A stretch of 64,000 nt of DNA, taken from Melieria omissa. Lineage: Eukaryota > Arthropoda > Insecta > Diptera > Ulidiidae. The DNA is taken from positions 47,501,993 through 47,565,992 of the forward strand of contig OZ020267.1 of the NCBI GenBank assembly GCA_963971225.1. The letters run 5' to 3'. A model generated the notes under the pieces. The model was not told the origin of the DNA. It did no database searches and was given only the letters and a program-made list of their open reading frames with translations. Made by a program: the position numbers and the translations under genes. Of the stretch, positions 23,640 through 34,732 are shown piece by piece; within the stretch, counting starts at the first letter, position 1, and each line of letters opens with the position of its first letter.

Positions 23640-24360
23640 TTCAAAAAACATTTGCTCAAACAAACTTCTCACTTGCGTTTATTATGGCATTTTCAGCTCA
23701 AAATTAGACAAGAATTAGAAATTAGGTGGTACGCACAACAATAAAGTCGGCCCAAATTAAAATTCAAAATTCTCAATTTCTCTCAAATTTTGGAAATTTC
23801 AGACGAAATAAATTTATCAATTTAAAAGAAATTGACTTTTCTTGCAATGGAGGGGATAGAAGGCGTCTTTTGCAAGAGGTTTATACAGTGAAATTCCTTA
23901 ATATAACCGGAAAGCTTCAATAGCCGCACAAATTTCGCAGACACAGCGATTTCATTAGCATTAAAATGTAAAGCCTTGTACAATGTTTGTACTTTACTTA
24001 TACTTACATGTAATAAATATTAAGTAAACATTCAATATTCATAAATTCGTACAAAATTTAAATAAATAAACGACAGAAACACTTGGACACAATTTAAACT
24101 AATTTTTTTTTAGTAGGCTCCTCTCTCCCTCAGCGAACATCTCATAACCGGACAAAAACACTGCGACGGTGAGTGTCCGGTTATGAGGAACTTCACTGCA
24201 ATTATTTACTATGCATTCAACCACCAAGTGTTGAATCTGAAAGATATTTCTCTTCAGGAGGGTTTATTTGCAATAAATTTCGTTCTAGATTAGAGGACAA
24301 AACACTTAATGCCTTAGTGTTTTTCAGATTTCAGTTTTCATTTAATCAAAACGCTTAACT
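23640..24360 (+). pseudogene. hAT transposase C-terminal fragment (family K)
   Basis: The frame around 23835-23886 (GGDRRRLLQEVY) continues, after an inserted element (23887-24201), as NYLLCIQPPSVESERYFSSG...FICNKFRSRLEDKTLNALVFFR. This is the hAT C-terminal dimerisation (hATC) region. The insertion splits the protein between Y and NYLL. The intact order is seen in the related minus-strand fragment at 41700-41890. The rest of the hAT gene is absent or unrecognisable. Ends of this copy were not found. Confidence 0.75.
23887..24201 (-). mobile_element. MITE-like element G, complete copy
   Basis: A 315-bp unit with ends CAGTGAAATTCCTTAATATA and the inverse of CAGTGAAGTTCCTCATAACC. One end carries a nested hairpin AACCGGACA...TGTCCGGTT. 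It interrupts the hATC frame. No clear target duplication is seen. A partial inverse copy is at 20386-20598. Confidence 0.7.
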
Positions 24361-24791
24361 TTGCTATCGAAATCGAAGTAAAACTAAAAGTACAAACAAA
24401 TGATTTTTTTATCAAATATGCACTTCTTATCCAATTTTTCCTACGCAAACATAGAAAAAGTATACAACTTTTTATGCAAAATCGGACTTCACACTTCAAT
24501 ATAATCTAATATAAGTTTTTTACATTCGAAGCCGATAGCCCTGGTAGCTAGTGCTAATAATTTATTGTAATTTTAATTATAATAAATAAATAAATAATAA
24601 TAATAATAATAATAATCAAATATGCACATATACGCACGTTTTACATATATACGCACGTTATACATATGTTACAACTCAATAAGTATGTTTAAGCGTTATT
24701 TTTAGATAAAACGAAATGTTAAATGTTGAATGAATGTTTAAAGTTAATCAAGTGTTTAAACTCAAGATTATAAATCTTTAAATTAACTTAA
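24361..24791. other. no gene; TAAA/TAA microsatellite
   Basis: 24575-24616 is (AATA)n followed by (AAT)n. The rest is AT-rich. Confidence 0.6.
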
Positions 24792-25126
24792 ATGTGATGA
24801 AACTATATCCATTGTCGTCGACGAAGAATCCCATCTACTTGTTTGCGGATGACAGCACTATTTGTCATTCATACTCCTTCACAAAGCGCCCCAGCTCTGT
24901 GGAGATTGAGAGAGAACGGTGCCGTATGAATGGCACACTTAATAGCGACCTACAAACAATCTCCAAGTGGGGTCAAGCGAACAGGGTCGATTCGAATCCT
25001 CGCAAAACCCAATGTTGCCTGTTATCCCACAAACGAGTCTCCACACATCCCAACACATCCCTGGTTATGGATGGTGTGAGTATTGCGGAATCGGCAGCTC
25101 TTGATGTTCTGGGCATGTCCATGTAA
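24792..25126 (+). pseudogene. LINE reverse-transcriptase fragment (CR1/Jockey type)
   Basis: The 110-residue frame has LFADDSTICH, the FADD form of the RT catalytic YADD box (residues 17-20). It is followed by the palm/thumb-type LNSDLQTISKWGQANRVDSN and the KTQCCLLSHK region, ending DVLGMSM with a TAA where the family usually continues. Both ends are truncated. No endonuclease or ORF1 is nearby. Likely source is a CR1/Jockey-clade non-LTR element (family resemblance, not searched). Confidence 0.75.
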
Positions 25127-25160
25127 TCCAAAAATTTTCTCTTAAAAAGCATTACTCCAA

Positions 25161-25611
25161 TTAAAGGATGACCTGTAATGAACCCGATCTGATCCAAATT
25201 GAACCCGCGGCATCGTTTTAACGTGTTTTTTCGAAATTCGCCCCTTTTCATGCTCTAAAAACTCCCCCAAAAATCGACTAGCCAATGGAGCGCAAACTCC
25301 GTAGGTTATTCCGTGGAGCAAAAAGTGTTGAATACAGCAAAACAAGAATCAAGTGAATCGGTCAATTAGTTTCGACGGAATCATGGCGCAATGGTTAAAA
25401 AATGTGTTTTCGATAAAAACGCGTTTAAAGTTTTAAAACCGTGTTGCCGCGTAGTGAACGATACGGATTTGAGGCTCTGTATCTCAAAGACGTTTACGAA
25501 TTCGACAAAATCCGTTCATACACTTTTTCTATGATAGTTATACTATCAAAGTTATATGAAATTTAAAAAAAAAAAAATTATTTTTTCAAAATTTACAACT
25601 AGAGGACCCCC
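25161..25611. mobile_element. probable TTAA-bounded element F (left end unsure)
   Basis: The right end is CTAGAGGACCCCC followed by TTAA (25612-25615), the same terminal style as the elements at 34733 and 38395 (GGGGGTC). It shares the core AACGCGTTTAAAGTTTTAA at 25418-25436 with family A. A TTAA at 25161-25164 may be the left border, but its end sequence is only weakly inverse. Confidence 0.5.
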
Positions 25612-25829
25612 TTAAGCGGTAGCGAAAATTCAAATTGGGAGCAACCACGTAAAAAAAAATTTGCAGAACGTTCAAAATTGTTATTAATCAGGTCAAAATA
25701 TAAACAAATAGTTCTACTTGGAACTCGCCACGTAAAAATATTTGTAAGCATTATAAATTGGGATCAACATCAAGCAGCTTTTTAAATTAATCAAAGCACA
25801 GCATTAGCTAATAGCTATAGACCACCACT

Positions 25830-26150
25830 TCCATTGATAGTAACATTAGAGTAATTTGTGCAGCAAAACCAATCGGCAACACAAAAAACATACACACAAT
25901 AAATGACAACAGCAAATAATATTACCGATGTCACGAATAATCTTCGTTGAAACGAAGATGCCGTTGCTTTGGTTCGTTATTTGCTCTCCGCTTGCGTTTC
26001 AACAAACAAAATCAATAAACATACGTGCAACAAATAATTGAACGATCGCTACGCCAAAACCACCACCATTTCAATGTACACGAGTGAAGCCGCGTTGGCT
26101 TCTTGCGGAAAACATTTTTGCTTTTTGTTGTTGCCCTTCGCAAATCGAAC
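25830..26150 (-). repeat. repeat H, partial copy
   Basis: CAGCAAAACCAATCGGCAAC, then GTTGAAACGAAGATG and TTTGCTCTCCGCTTGCG; inverse of 18838-19640. No hAT MITE interrupts it, so it shows the empty site (GCTTTGGTTCGTTATT). Confidence 0.65.
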
Positions 26151-26363
26151 AGAAAATGTTATGAACATGCTAAACTTTCTACGCTTTGCTCTTCCCCCTA
26201 GCACCGTAAGAGACGAAAGCACTTATGTGCCCGCATGCTCGTTCTTATTATTCATACTCTTTGGCTGCATGCACTTAATTTGCAAAACGCTTTGTATAAA
26301 AATTGTATTCTTCTCCGTCACAATTTCGAATACCAGTTGAACAGTATAGCGTAGTTCACACTT

Positions 26364-26471
26364 CATAGCATTTGAGGTGTAAATTTGTAATCGTAGCAAT
26401 TTTGACATTTTCGCAATGCTTTCGAAAGCAGTTGTAGCATACGAAAGCAACTTTACACCTAAAATGCTATG
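26364..26471. mobile_element. 108-bp MITE
   Basis: Ends CATAGCATTTGAGGTGTAAA and TTTACACCTAAAATGCTATG are inverse with one change. No target duplication is clear. Confidence 0.6.
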
Positions 26472-27431
26472 ACTTACATACATATACGATATTTAATTAT
26501 AATTTAATTTTTTTAATTTAATTTTTAATTTTAATTAATTTTCCACCAAAAAAAATCCTATTAATTTAATTTAAAATTTAATAAAAATATATGTAGATAT
26601 TATCTATTGTTTCTGTATTTGACAATTTTTACAACAAAAAAATTAATTTGACTTTACTTAGTAACTACGTAAGTAATATTTTCACGGTGCTAAGCATATT
26701 TACAGCATTTTTATGGCGGCGTCTGCTTGTATCTAAGTGTAGTATACCTAACAGACACTTTAAGGGTGCGAGTAACAATAGTGCATCCCATAGATGGGAT
26801 GTAGCTATAACTACAAAACTACAATGTGTGCGTATGTACATAGATACATACATACACATGTATACAAAAGCAAGCAATGTTTTTATAAGGTCGCTGTTAC
26901 TCTTGCGGTATTGAGTATTTCGAAGGAACCCTATTTCATTATTTTAAATTTGAAAGAGAATGTGCGTGACATATGTGAAATTTCTGGAATTGGAGAAGCC
27001 ACATAATGTAAAAACTAAAGAAAACATATAGAAGAAAAATATTATTTTATGTAATTGCTTGAAAAATTTGCAAATACAAATCGTTCATATCACACAAAGA
27101 TATTGGAAGAGCAGCTGCTCGAAACTGGACAATTTAAAGTTATCAAAGGCATTAAAGACGTACTGAGGTTGGTGGGTGTGGGCTAAGCAGCACTATGATA
27201 TTATAATTTTGTAGCGAGCATTTTACACTACAGGACAATTTTGTAAAAATTAAAAGGGATACGTTTTCATTAGTATGGATGAAAAACAATACCACAGATA
27301 CTTATTAAGCAAAAATCTCGTGGCCAAGGGAAAAATGTGCCAAAAAGTTCGACAAAATTGGACTCCGAAACAAAGGTGTTGGCCTCTAATGTCACTCGCA
27401 CAAATATCGCTTCACTCAATGTACTCTATTT
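26472..27431. other. no firm gene
   Basis: 26490-26610 is an A/T-only-like simple stretch (AATTTAATTT). 26820-26870 has CATACATA microsatellite. 27080-27190 contains SYHTKILEEQLLETGQFKVI in an open frame with no family recognised. It may be part of a decayed element. Confidence 0.4.
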
Positions 27432-27435
27432 TTAA

Positions 27436-28678
27436 CCCTTCTGTCAAAACGAAAAATTTTCAAGTACCATCAATACGCAGGTTTCAGGGTACCTTTAATT
27501 TAAAGATATTTTGTTGAAGAAAGATGTTTTGTTGTTTTGTTTTAAAACATAGCGTTACTTATTGATCATTCAAGTTAAAAACATTAAACTCATATTAATA
27601 GTGCAATAATTGCAGCGTTTTCTTGTTTTGTGTTTTGGCTTACATTGATCGGAACAGATATAGCACAAGTCATGGACTTTTGGCCGGTGGCCGAAGACTC
27701 GTTTTGTTCATGCTGACGCTAGCAGAAATGAACATAAGGGTGGATGTGCTCCGTAAACTGCTTCAAAACCGTTTTTAGTGTAAAAATTGGGACAACGAGG
27801 GCATTGTTTTGTCTTTTTTTATAAATGTGTAGCTAGCAGATATTTGAGGGGCTTGAATCACCAAAACCCCCCTGCGTTACCTTGTCAAGATATTCTTTGG
27901 GTATCTCATTAATATTTGCTGCGAATAATATCATATATGCTGCCAAGCAGTAAATATTGAGCATATTAGCAAACACCTTTTCGTACCAGGTTTAGTAATG
28001 AAATGGGCCAATATTTCAGCTATAACGTCAACCGACCTTTGTTCGATTGTCAATGCGAACGATTTTTGGTTTCGGGTTGTCATCTAGCACTGCCGTGGTG
28101 CATAGTTGAATGAACCACCCAGCTTCATTGCTCTTTGGAAGGTACAACTCCAAAGTTTTTATCGCTGTGGAACCGAATGCCAGTGATTTCAGGGGTCGAG
28201 GATACATTTTTAATACCAAGGTGAGATTTTTTGCGAAAAGGTATTCCGTCAGTGCCTTAGAAGTAAAAATGTTATAAGCTTTTAATCAAAATGTTTAATA
28301 CTTTTGCCCCTATTCAGGTCTTATATACATACGTCGACAATTAGCTAGCCTTCCAGGGTAAATTTCTCCTTTCAAAGGGTAAAATATCTTGGAGTAACAC
28401 GCATGTAAAGTTGATCGGGTGTTCTGAATTTAACTTTCTTTTAATACAATTCTGATTTCAAACTTCGTCCACTATTTGTTTGAACATACTTATTTATGAA
28501 GGTACCCGGGTGCCTTCGTTATAACAAAGGGGTAGTGCTCGAAAATCGGTTCTAAAAGTTGTCCAAAAAAGTTTTTGTTATCTAAGACAATTAAAGAAAT
28601 CAGTATAGCATTCCTTGGCCGATATTTTTACCGCAAAAATGCAAAAGGTACCCAGGGACCTTTGTATTGACAGAAGGG
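27436..28678 (-). mobile_element. piggyBac-like element with decayed transposase
   Basis: TTAA at 27432-27435 and 28679-28682. Inverted ends CCCTTCTGTCAA. Subterminal inverse blocks include CAGGGTACCTTT and the inverse of AAAGGTCCCTGGGTACCTTT. The minus strand from ~28260 shows piggyBac transposase pieces: LTEYLFAKNLTLV, then residues to NPKPKIVRIDNRTKVG (28219-28028). After a frameshift comes VDVIAEILAHFITKPGTKR, corresponding to the family TKGGVD...RKTNRWP region that holds the third catalytic aspartate. Near 27720-27640 a Cys-rich tail HDLCYICSDQC...RKRCNYC fits the C-terminal zinc-binding domain. The N-terminal half and first two aspartates are not visible. At 1243 bp it is about half a usual autonomous element. 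It is inactive. Confidence 0.8.
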
Positions 28679-28970
28679 TTAAATATACAAATGTGTGAAT
28701 TTTAGTTTCTTACGCCTTGAATGCTTGGTTCGATTCTGCTTTAGCGGATAGGTTTTTTGAATATCTTCTTTTTTAATATATCCCTTTTGTATACGATTCG
28801 TGGAAACAATAGTTGAATACATTTTTTATTTGGTGTTCATATGTTTTGATTTGTGATTTTTTTGGAGCCAAGGTAAAACACAAATTAAAAATGTTGTCGT
28901 GGTATTATGAAAACAAGTTTGAATTCTTCAGCGAACACCTGCTGCAATGACAACGAAGTATTTGCATTTA

Positions 28971-29635
28971 TTCTTCTTCTTCTTCTTGACTGGCACGACA
29001 GCCCGATTACGAGACTGACAGTCAAACCTAAATTGGAGCGTTGAGCGTTGCGTTTGCTGACGCAACGCTTTCGCTCAGTGCGGCATACCGAAATTGAAGC
29101 GTTGCGTTGGGATTGTCAAAATCATGAAATGAAAACAAATATCAAAAAAATATCCGTTTAGTTGCCAAAAAACCAACAAACTATTATTATTTTGCAAAAC
29201 TTAGCTCTTATTTAAATAAATTCCTCACAATTTAAATCAAATCAAATATAAATCACAGGCGTTTTTGTTTGTCGCAGCCAACTTCAACTGCTAACGCGCT
29301 GTCGAAATTGGAAATTCGAATAGCTCAGCGTCAGAGCGTTTCAATTGCGGTTTGCCCCATACAATTTGTATGGGCATGAAGCAATTTTGACAGTTGCCTG
29401 CCGCTGACGCTCCAATTTAGGTTTGACTGTAAGGCCTAGCTACCCGCAACCAACCGTGTTGTACGTGCGAATGTTTTTAAAAAGTTGGAAGGGACCTACA
29501 GTTTTATGCCAATTCCGAACGGCGAGTTGGGAGCGTTTTCATAGGTAATTTTACTCTCGGAGGTTTGCCATTTCCTGCTGAGAGGACAGCCGCCGAAAGA
29601 AAAATTGTTGTTTTTCTTTTTTTTCGGTGTTAACG
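28971..29635 (-). repeat. SINE S1, interrupted by a MITE
   Basis: The minus-strand SINE runs from the body near 29635 to its tail, a CTT/GAA trinucleotide run at 28970-28987. It has the same central block as 1-300 (CGAACGGCGAGTTGGGAG on the plus strand at ~29518). The 413-bp element at 29018-29430 has split it between CGAGACT and AAGGCCTAGC. The copy at 1-300 has the undivided sequence. The tRNA-like head is missing. Confidence 0.75.
29018..29430. mobile_element. 413-bp MITE, copy 1
   Basis: Inverted ends ACAGTCAAACCTAAATTGGA. A second copy of exactly the same length is at 54850-55262 and is nearly identical. Strong subterminal inverse blocks surround GCGTTGCGTT. No clear target duplication. 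High identity between copies suggests recent activity. Confidence 0.8.
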
Positions 29636-30122
29636 CAACTAAATTTAGTGCCTTTTGAAAATCAAAACGTGAAAAGTATTGAGTTTGGTGCGTTTTTTCG
29701 TCCTTTTTTTTATTTCTTTGTTCTTTTTTAAAATAAAAATAATTTTATTTTTATTTTTTTGTGTATACAAGAAAATATTTAAATTTTTGTGTCCCAGCTT
29801 TGTCCCAGTCATCAAAGTTCTAGCTCTTCAAGTTTTTGTCCTTTCCATATAAAGGTTTATAGATCGCTCTTTAATAGACTTTTTTGTTCGGCAGCAATTT
29901 TTTATACTATATCTTCTTTCAGAAACATACAATGGGTACTCTGCTGCATATAACAAATTAAAAGTTACAAAAATTGCAATACTACTCTAATTTTTGTTAA
30001 TTGATCTAAGTACTTGTATTTTGGGACATCTTATTTATTACGTGCGTATTTTCTTGAATATATTTGTAGGAATTATATTATTTTATTCTAATTGTTTTGA
30101 AAACTCTACTTTCTATTTGCAG
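29636..30122. other. intron end upstream of scro exon
   Basis: 29637-29705 is an inverse relative of 18320-18400 (AACTAAATTTAGTGC). The final part is AT-rich and ends in the polypyrimidine tract and acceptor TACTTTCTATTTGCAG (30107-30122). Confidence 0.6.
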
Positions 30123-30567
30123 AACAAAGCTATATTAAAATTTTCAAGCGTATGTCATCTAGAATTCATTTACAAACAAGTTCAGATTCCTTTGTGGGGG
30201 ATCCCGACCATGAGGGTAGTGGTCACTTATTAACTGAATTTAATGGAGTGGATTTGGTTATGAGTTTATCTCCAAAAGTACCAGTATCTACAACAACATC
30301 TCAACAGCATCAACTGGAGCAGCAACTACTTAAACATACTTCAGTTGTAGGATCTACGCCTCATGCTGCTACAGCAGCAGCAGCCGCCGCAGTTGCTCAT
30401 CACCATAATTTTTCTAATATACATCAATTGCAAAATTTGCATAGCCAGCACAGTTCCATATTTAGTAGCAATCACTCAACCCCATTCAGCGTGACGGATA
30501 TATTAAGTCCAATAGAAGAATCATATCGCAAACTGGAGCTTAACGGCAATCCACCTTCACCGTACAG
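30123..30567 (+). CDS. scro: scarecrow (NK2-class homeobox) coding exon with TN motif
   Basis: NK2-class homeodomain transcription factor, a nuclear DNA-binding protein used in fly brain and pharynx development (family knowledge). Seen here: acceptor TTTGCAG, exon, then donor CAG/GTAATA at 30568. The first ATG is 30152. A second ATG at 30260 (MSLSPKVPV) resembles the usual NK2-1 start MS(M/L)SPK. The frame is also open back to the splice acceptor, so the true start could be in an earlier exon. Counting from 30152, a poly-Ala tract lies at residues 72-80, a His run at 83-85, and the TN motif PFSVTDILSPIEESYRKLE at 111-129, a co-repressor-binding motif in this family. The exon ends two bases into a codon (AG), joined to the A at 42857 to give Arg. 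The homeodomain exon is not in the window. Confidence 0.92.
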
Positions 30568-30639
30568 GTAATATTGCCTTTTTTATTCAAGAAATTTAAT
30601 TACACTATGCAAGTTGAAAATTCAGACATGGGGGGACCT

Positions 30640-30775
30640 ACTGAGCGAGTTTCTATAGGTATACTGAGTTGAGATCCACCAGCCGTTTGGCTGGATTGGC
30701 TCTAGTTTAAGAGAAATCCGACTTTGAAGTTTGCTCATTTCAGTCGAGTTCGTCGCTTAAGTCTTCGAACGTCGA
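30640..30775. repeat. dispersed repeat R3
   Basis: Inverse copy of 1012-1150, including CCAGCCGTTTGGCTGGATTG. Confidence 0.6.
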
Positions 30776-31019
30776 ACCGTAGATTGAGCTTCAAAAAAAT
30801 TAAGGAATCCTATCCTATTTATAAAAAGGAGAAAATTATAAATTTTTCAATTTTCTCAAGACCTCTTTCTTAAAAAAGTGTGATAAATGGTTTTAAACCA
30901 GCATAATCCCAACACAAGAAGGTCACAAAGACTGGTTAAATAATTTATATCCTGAAAAAAGTTATAATAAAACCAAAAACCAAATGTATCATTTTTGATA
31001 CAAAGCTCGATCTACGGTT
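30774..31019. mobile_element. small TIR element
   Basis: AACCGTAGATTGAGCTT at the left and AAGCTCGATCTACGGTT at the right form an imperfect inverted pair about 245 bp apart. It has no coding content and its target duplication is unclear. Confidence 0.5.
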
Positions 31020-31743
31020 AAATGCTAATAGGTCCTAAATCGTTCCGAATATCGCTTTACTGTCTTCGGCAAGTTTGTAGATATTTTAACGACCAACAAA
31101 TTTGATTAAGACACCAATCCAAAAAAATACATTTAAACTGTGTTTTCGACAAAAATGTCCCAAAAACCTCACTTTCGTCGAGGCATAAAAACAGTATAGC
31201 GAACCCTCGTGAAAAAAATAAATGGGTATGGTTTTATACCGAGGGTTGACCCCTGCATCTAACAAACTAAAAATCTTGCCTGGGAAACGCCCATAAAAGG
31301 CGTGGCTCGGCGTCAAAGTTCAAAGTTTTTATCAAAAAAACTCAATTAATCTCCAACTGATTTACACGATATGGGTATCAAACGAAAGGTATTTTTCATA
31401 CCTTTCTTTTGATGTGCAACATTAGATACATAAGATGTACTAATGAAAAGTTTTAAGCGAAAAAACATTTTTTTATAACATTTTTTTTAACGGATTTTTT
31501 TCTCGAAAAAAATCCATTACTACGGTACAATAAGTTTGCTATCATATTGTAGCCTGTGAAATTCCCTTTACAATGAAATATAAAACATTTGATATTTTTG
31601 TTTTTTCTGAATATATCTTTTTTAACATTAAATTGATTGCGAAGGTGAATATGAAATGGCTTTGGACCAAGAGTCAAGTTAGAAAAAAATTTACAAGTTT
31701 ACAATCTTTTGATTAAACAACGTAAAAAGTGCAAATGTTGTAT
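31020..31743. other. intron sequence, no gene seen
   Basis: AT-rich, with TTT-rich runs near 31460-31510. The two short minus-strand frames have no motif. Confidence 0.4.
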
Positions 31744-31747
31744 TTAA

Positions 31748-31830
31748 CCCTTTCAGTCACAATGTCCAATATATTGGACTACAGCCCATACAATTCATAC
31801 AGAACGGGTTTATTTTCATGTCGAAAAGGG
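31748..31830. mobile_element. 83-bp TTAA-bounded element
   Basis: TTAA at 31744-31747 and 31831-31834. Ends CCCTTTCAGTCAC and the inverse of CCCTTTTCGACATG. It holds the palindrome GTCCAATATATTGGAC. It is the smallest of the TTAA elements here, with end style close to the piggyBac relic at 27436. Confidence 0.6.
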
Positions 31831-31834
31831 TTAA

Positions 31835-33600
31835 TATAAAACGAGTGCAAGTTCAGTAGTCACAAAAGTAAGAGTGAAATCTACAATAACTCAGTTCGTT
31901 GGTTTTAAGGAGGCCCTTCTAGGAACTGTAAGCTCATGATGGGTAAAGCGTATGAGAAGGATATGTATAAAGAATAAATATTGGCAAAGAAGAAAGAGAA
32001 AAGATTTGTCCCGGAATTGCCAACGACAAATCCCGGGATCTTCGGGATTGTTAAAAAGATAATCTTAAAGATTTTTCAAATTTTCTTTCCAAACAACTAT
32101 TTGCATCAATTTTTCATCATCGTTTTGCAACAATAGACACGAACATATGTAGCAAATATAGCCTCCTTAGAGACCAACAAGGTGGCATTTTGGTCGAAGC
32201 TAATTAATCGATCAAGCTCTAAGCAATCCTGATTTATAAAAAAACATAACACCTAAGCTCATGTAATTTGACAGCTGACAGAATTTGTGAAGCTGTCGTG
32301 TGAGCTCAATTTGCAATTTTAATTTAATGAATATACAAATATAATTTTCTTCTATTCTTAAATTAATTATAGTTAAAACTATAGACAAAATGTGATATAT
32401 AAACAATGTTTGAAGAAAATGCTATAAATTTAAAAAGGTATATTCAAAAAATAATATCTATTTCCTTTTCTCTTTATTTATTTTGCATGTTTTGTTTGTT
32501 CTCATTATAAAATTTTAGTTCCAAACGTAGTCAATTATTGTAATATATAGTCAACTAAATCTGTTCTAATACCAAATTGTTTGATAAGTATCATGCAAAT
32601 ACTTTGAAGGAAAGTCGAATTTCACACAGAACAAGCATTTTTTGTTGAATTTCAAAATAAAAACAAAAGGACTTTAAATTTCAAAAAATGTCACTCGGCA
32701 GCTCTATTTAAAAACTATTTGAAACGAATTTTGATTGGCCGACGGTTTCGTTTGAATTTTTCGCGAATTTTACTTAATATTTTTATTTTAAGCTCAAAAA
32801 GTGATTTTTGCCCAAAAAACGTAAGTATTGAAGTGCAGTTCCTGTAAAAATTTTGTGTGAAAATTTGTTTTTTTACAAAATAGAAAATACAAATTTATGT
32901 CACAATGCGTTGCGCAGTGGGCAAATGTGCGCAAAACAACAAGAACTTAAGTGAGTATATCTTATTTTGAAAATGTTGTGGTATTGCATCACATAGAAGA
33001 AATATTAACAAAACGCATATTTTTTAGGTTGCAAGGAAATGCACTAATTTGAATACGAATCGGATCTCCGAACTCTGCAGCCTTAACACCCTAGAGGACG
33101 CGGAACGTGCCAAGCCGGAAGGGGCCATTTCTAAGAAATACTCAAACGCGCCCCCGTTAGCCGGTCACGAGACAGAACCTGTCTCCAGTGACCTATTGCA
33201 TTCAGGTTTGCAGTCGCCCTAGGAAGGTTCCCATAAGCTCTGGATCTCAGTTAGACGGAGCGCCTACAGCGCCAACCACCACTAACACAATAACGCGAGC
33301 ACAGCGGCAGCAGCAACACAAGCAACAACAGTTAGAGGAAGGTTGGAGGAGGGTGAAGCACTGGCCAGTGGTCACCATACCGGCGAAGAGTGCGCGCTCC
33401 ATCAGTGCAATAGTGCAATCAATTTGTTGAACTTAATATGAAAATATAAATATAAACAAAACAACAATTTCACGAATTTTAATTTGTTTGTAGTTTAGTG
33501 TGTTGTTCGTCCCACTGTTCGTTCAAAAAAATTTACATGTTGGCATATTTTCAGTGATGTTATGAGTGCCGTTGTCAAATTATCTGTCTCGGATGTCGTA
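31835..33600. other. no firm gene; possible element 5' exon
   Basis: 32010-32050 holds ATCCCGGGATCTTCGGGATT, as in hAT family K. At 32905 a short frame MRCAVGKCAQNNKNL is followed by a donor-like GTGAGT (32951). The CxxxxC spacing recalls a THAP start, but this is too short to name. 33040-33430 is GC-richer and has the open frame at 33188 ending CWPVVTIPAK-like sequence, perhaps a LINE ORF1 piece. Confidence 0.3.
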
Positions 33601-34014
33601 ACCTTATATGTTATTCAAAAACCTTGCACGCTTCGTCATTTCAACGTCGCTTTCGAAATGGAGAAAATTGTCAAAAAAGAAGGTAAAATTACCGATTATT
33701 TTACATAAAAGCATATCAGTAAGAATATGTACATAAATATTTTCATTATATCCAGTGTATACATACATATTATGTATGCATAAGCAACTAAAAGATAGCG
33801 GTTCATTTGCTAATAAAAGTTTGTTAAATCGTACTGATGTAATCTCTTTAATAATTCAATAGATTCGTTCGTGCAAAATTTGTATATATGTATGTATATA
33901 ATATATATTACATATATATTTTGACATATTTTGACATTTTTATATATATAAAAAAATTAAGCTGTTTCTCAAAAACTTTTTTAGATATTCCGCTTAACTG
34001 CATTTTTCGCTTAA

Positions 34015-34728
34015 GGCAGGTTCTCACCTTGTGGAAAAAAAAAAACATTTTTTTTTTTTGCCTTATCGTGTAGAAAAATGTACTCCAGAAATTTCAGATG
34101 AAAATCTGAAAAATTACAAAAGTTACAGGCCGTTACATAGAGCAGTGTAGAGCACCGGCCAAGCGCGCTTTAAACTTTAAACGCGTTTTTCTCAGAACCA
34201 CATTTTCGGACCTTACGGAAGTGATTGAAGGCGCTGGAATGAACCAATCGTCACCAAATTTTTTCCAAATGTTCCTTAGGGTTTTTTCTAATGAATGAAC
34301 CACCATCAGCCAAAAATATTGAAAATTGTTTATTTAAAAAAATAATAAGTGAACAAAAAAATTGCGAAAATCTTAATTTTTTTTTCAAAACCTCATAACT
34401 TTTGTAATTTTGATTTTTTTTTCATGATCTTGGTTCATTCAATAGATAATACGGTACACATTAAGAATGTGTTCGATTTTTGTGTTTCCGATCACGGGTT
34501 TTGACGGAATCACTTCCGGTAGCGGGACACCTCCTCGCCGACATGCCGCCACTGATGGACGCCCCCTCTCCCCCTTTTTTGATTCTTTCAATTTGAAAAA
34601 TTGTATTCTCTAAATAAATGTGTGTTCATATCCAGAAACAATTTTCAGCGTTGTATCTTTAACCGTTTTCTCAAAAAAAATTCCTAAAAAAAGTGCACTT
34701 TTTCGGATCCACAAGGTGAGAACCTGCC
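34015..34728. mobile_element. TTAA-bounded element, family A, copy 2
   Basis: 714 bp. Perfect TTAA on both sides (34011-34014, 34729-34732). Ends GGCAGGTTCTCACCTTGTGG and its inverse (one change region CCACAAGGTGAGAACCTGCC). The core AAACTTTAAACGCGTTTTT is at ~34171. No coding content. The right TTAA is shared with the next element. Confidence 0.85.
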
Positions 34729-34732
34729 TTAA

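Noticed and set aside
20386..24201. One large transposon with 200-bp inverted ends
   Set aside because: The right copy is a self-contained 315-bp unit inside a hAT frame, and the left copy is partial, so two copies of a small element fit better; kept only as a finding.
26472..26620. Origin- or matrix-attachment-like AT-rich tract
   Set aside because: AT richness alone is not evidence; many similar tracts occur in the window.
32905..32950. First exon of a THAP-domain gene
   Set aside because: Only about 15 residues and a donor-like site; the next exon could not be found, so it is not called as a gene.
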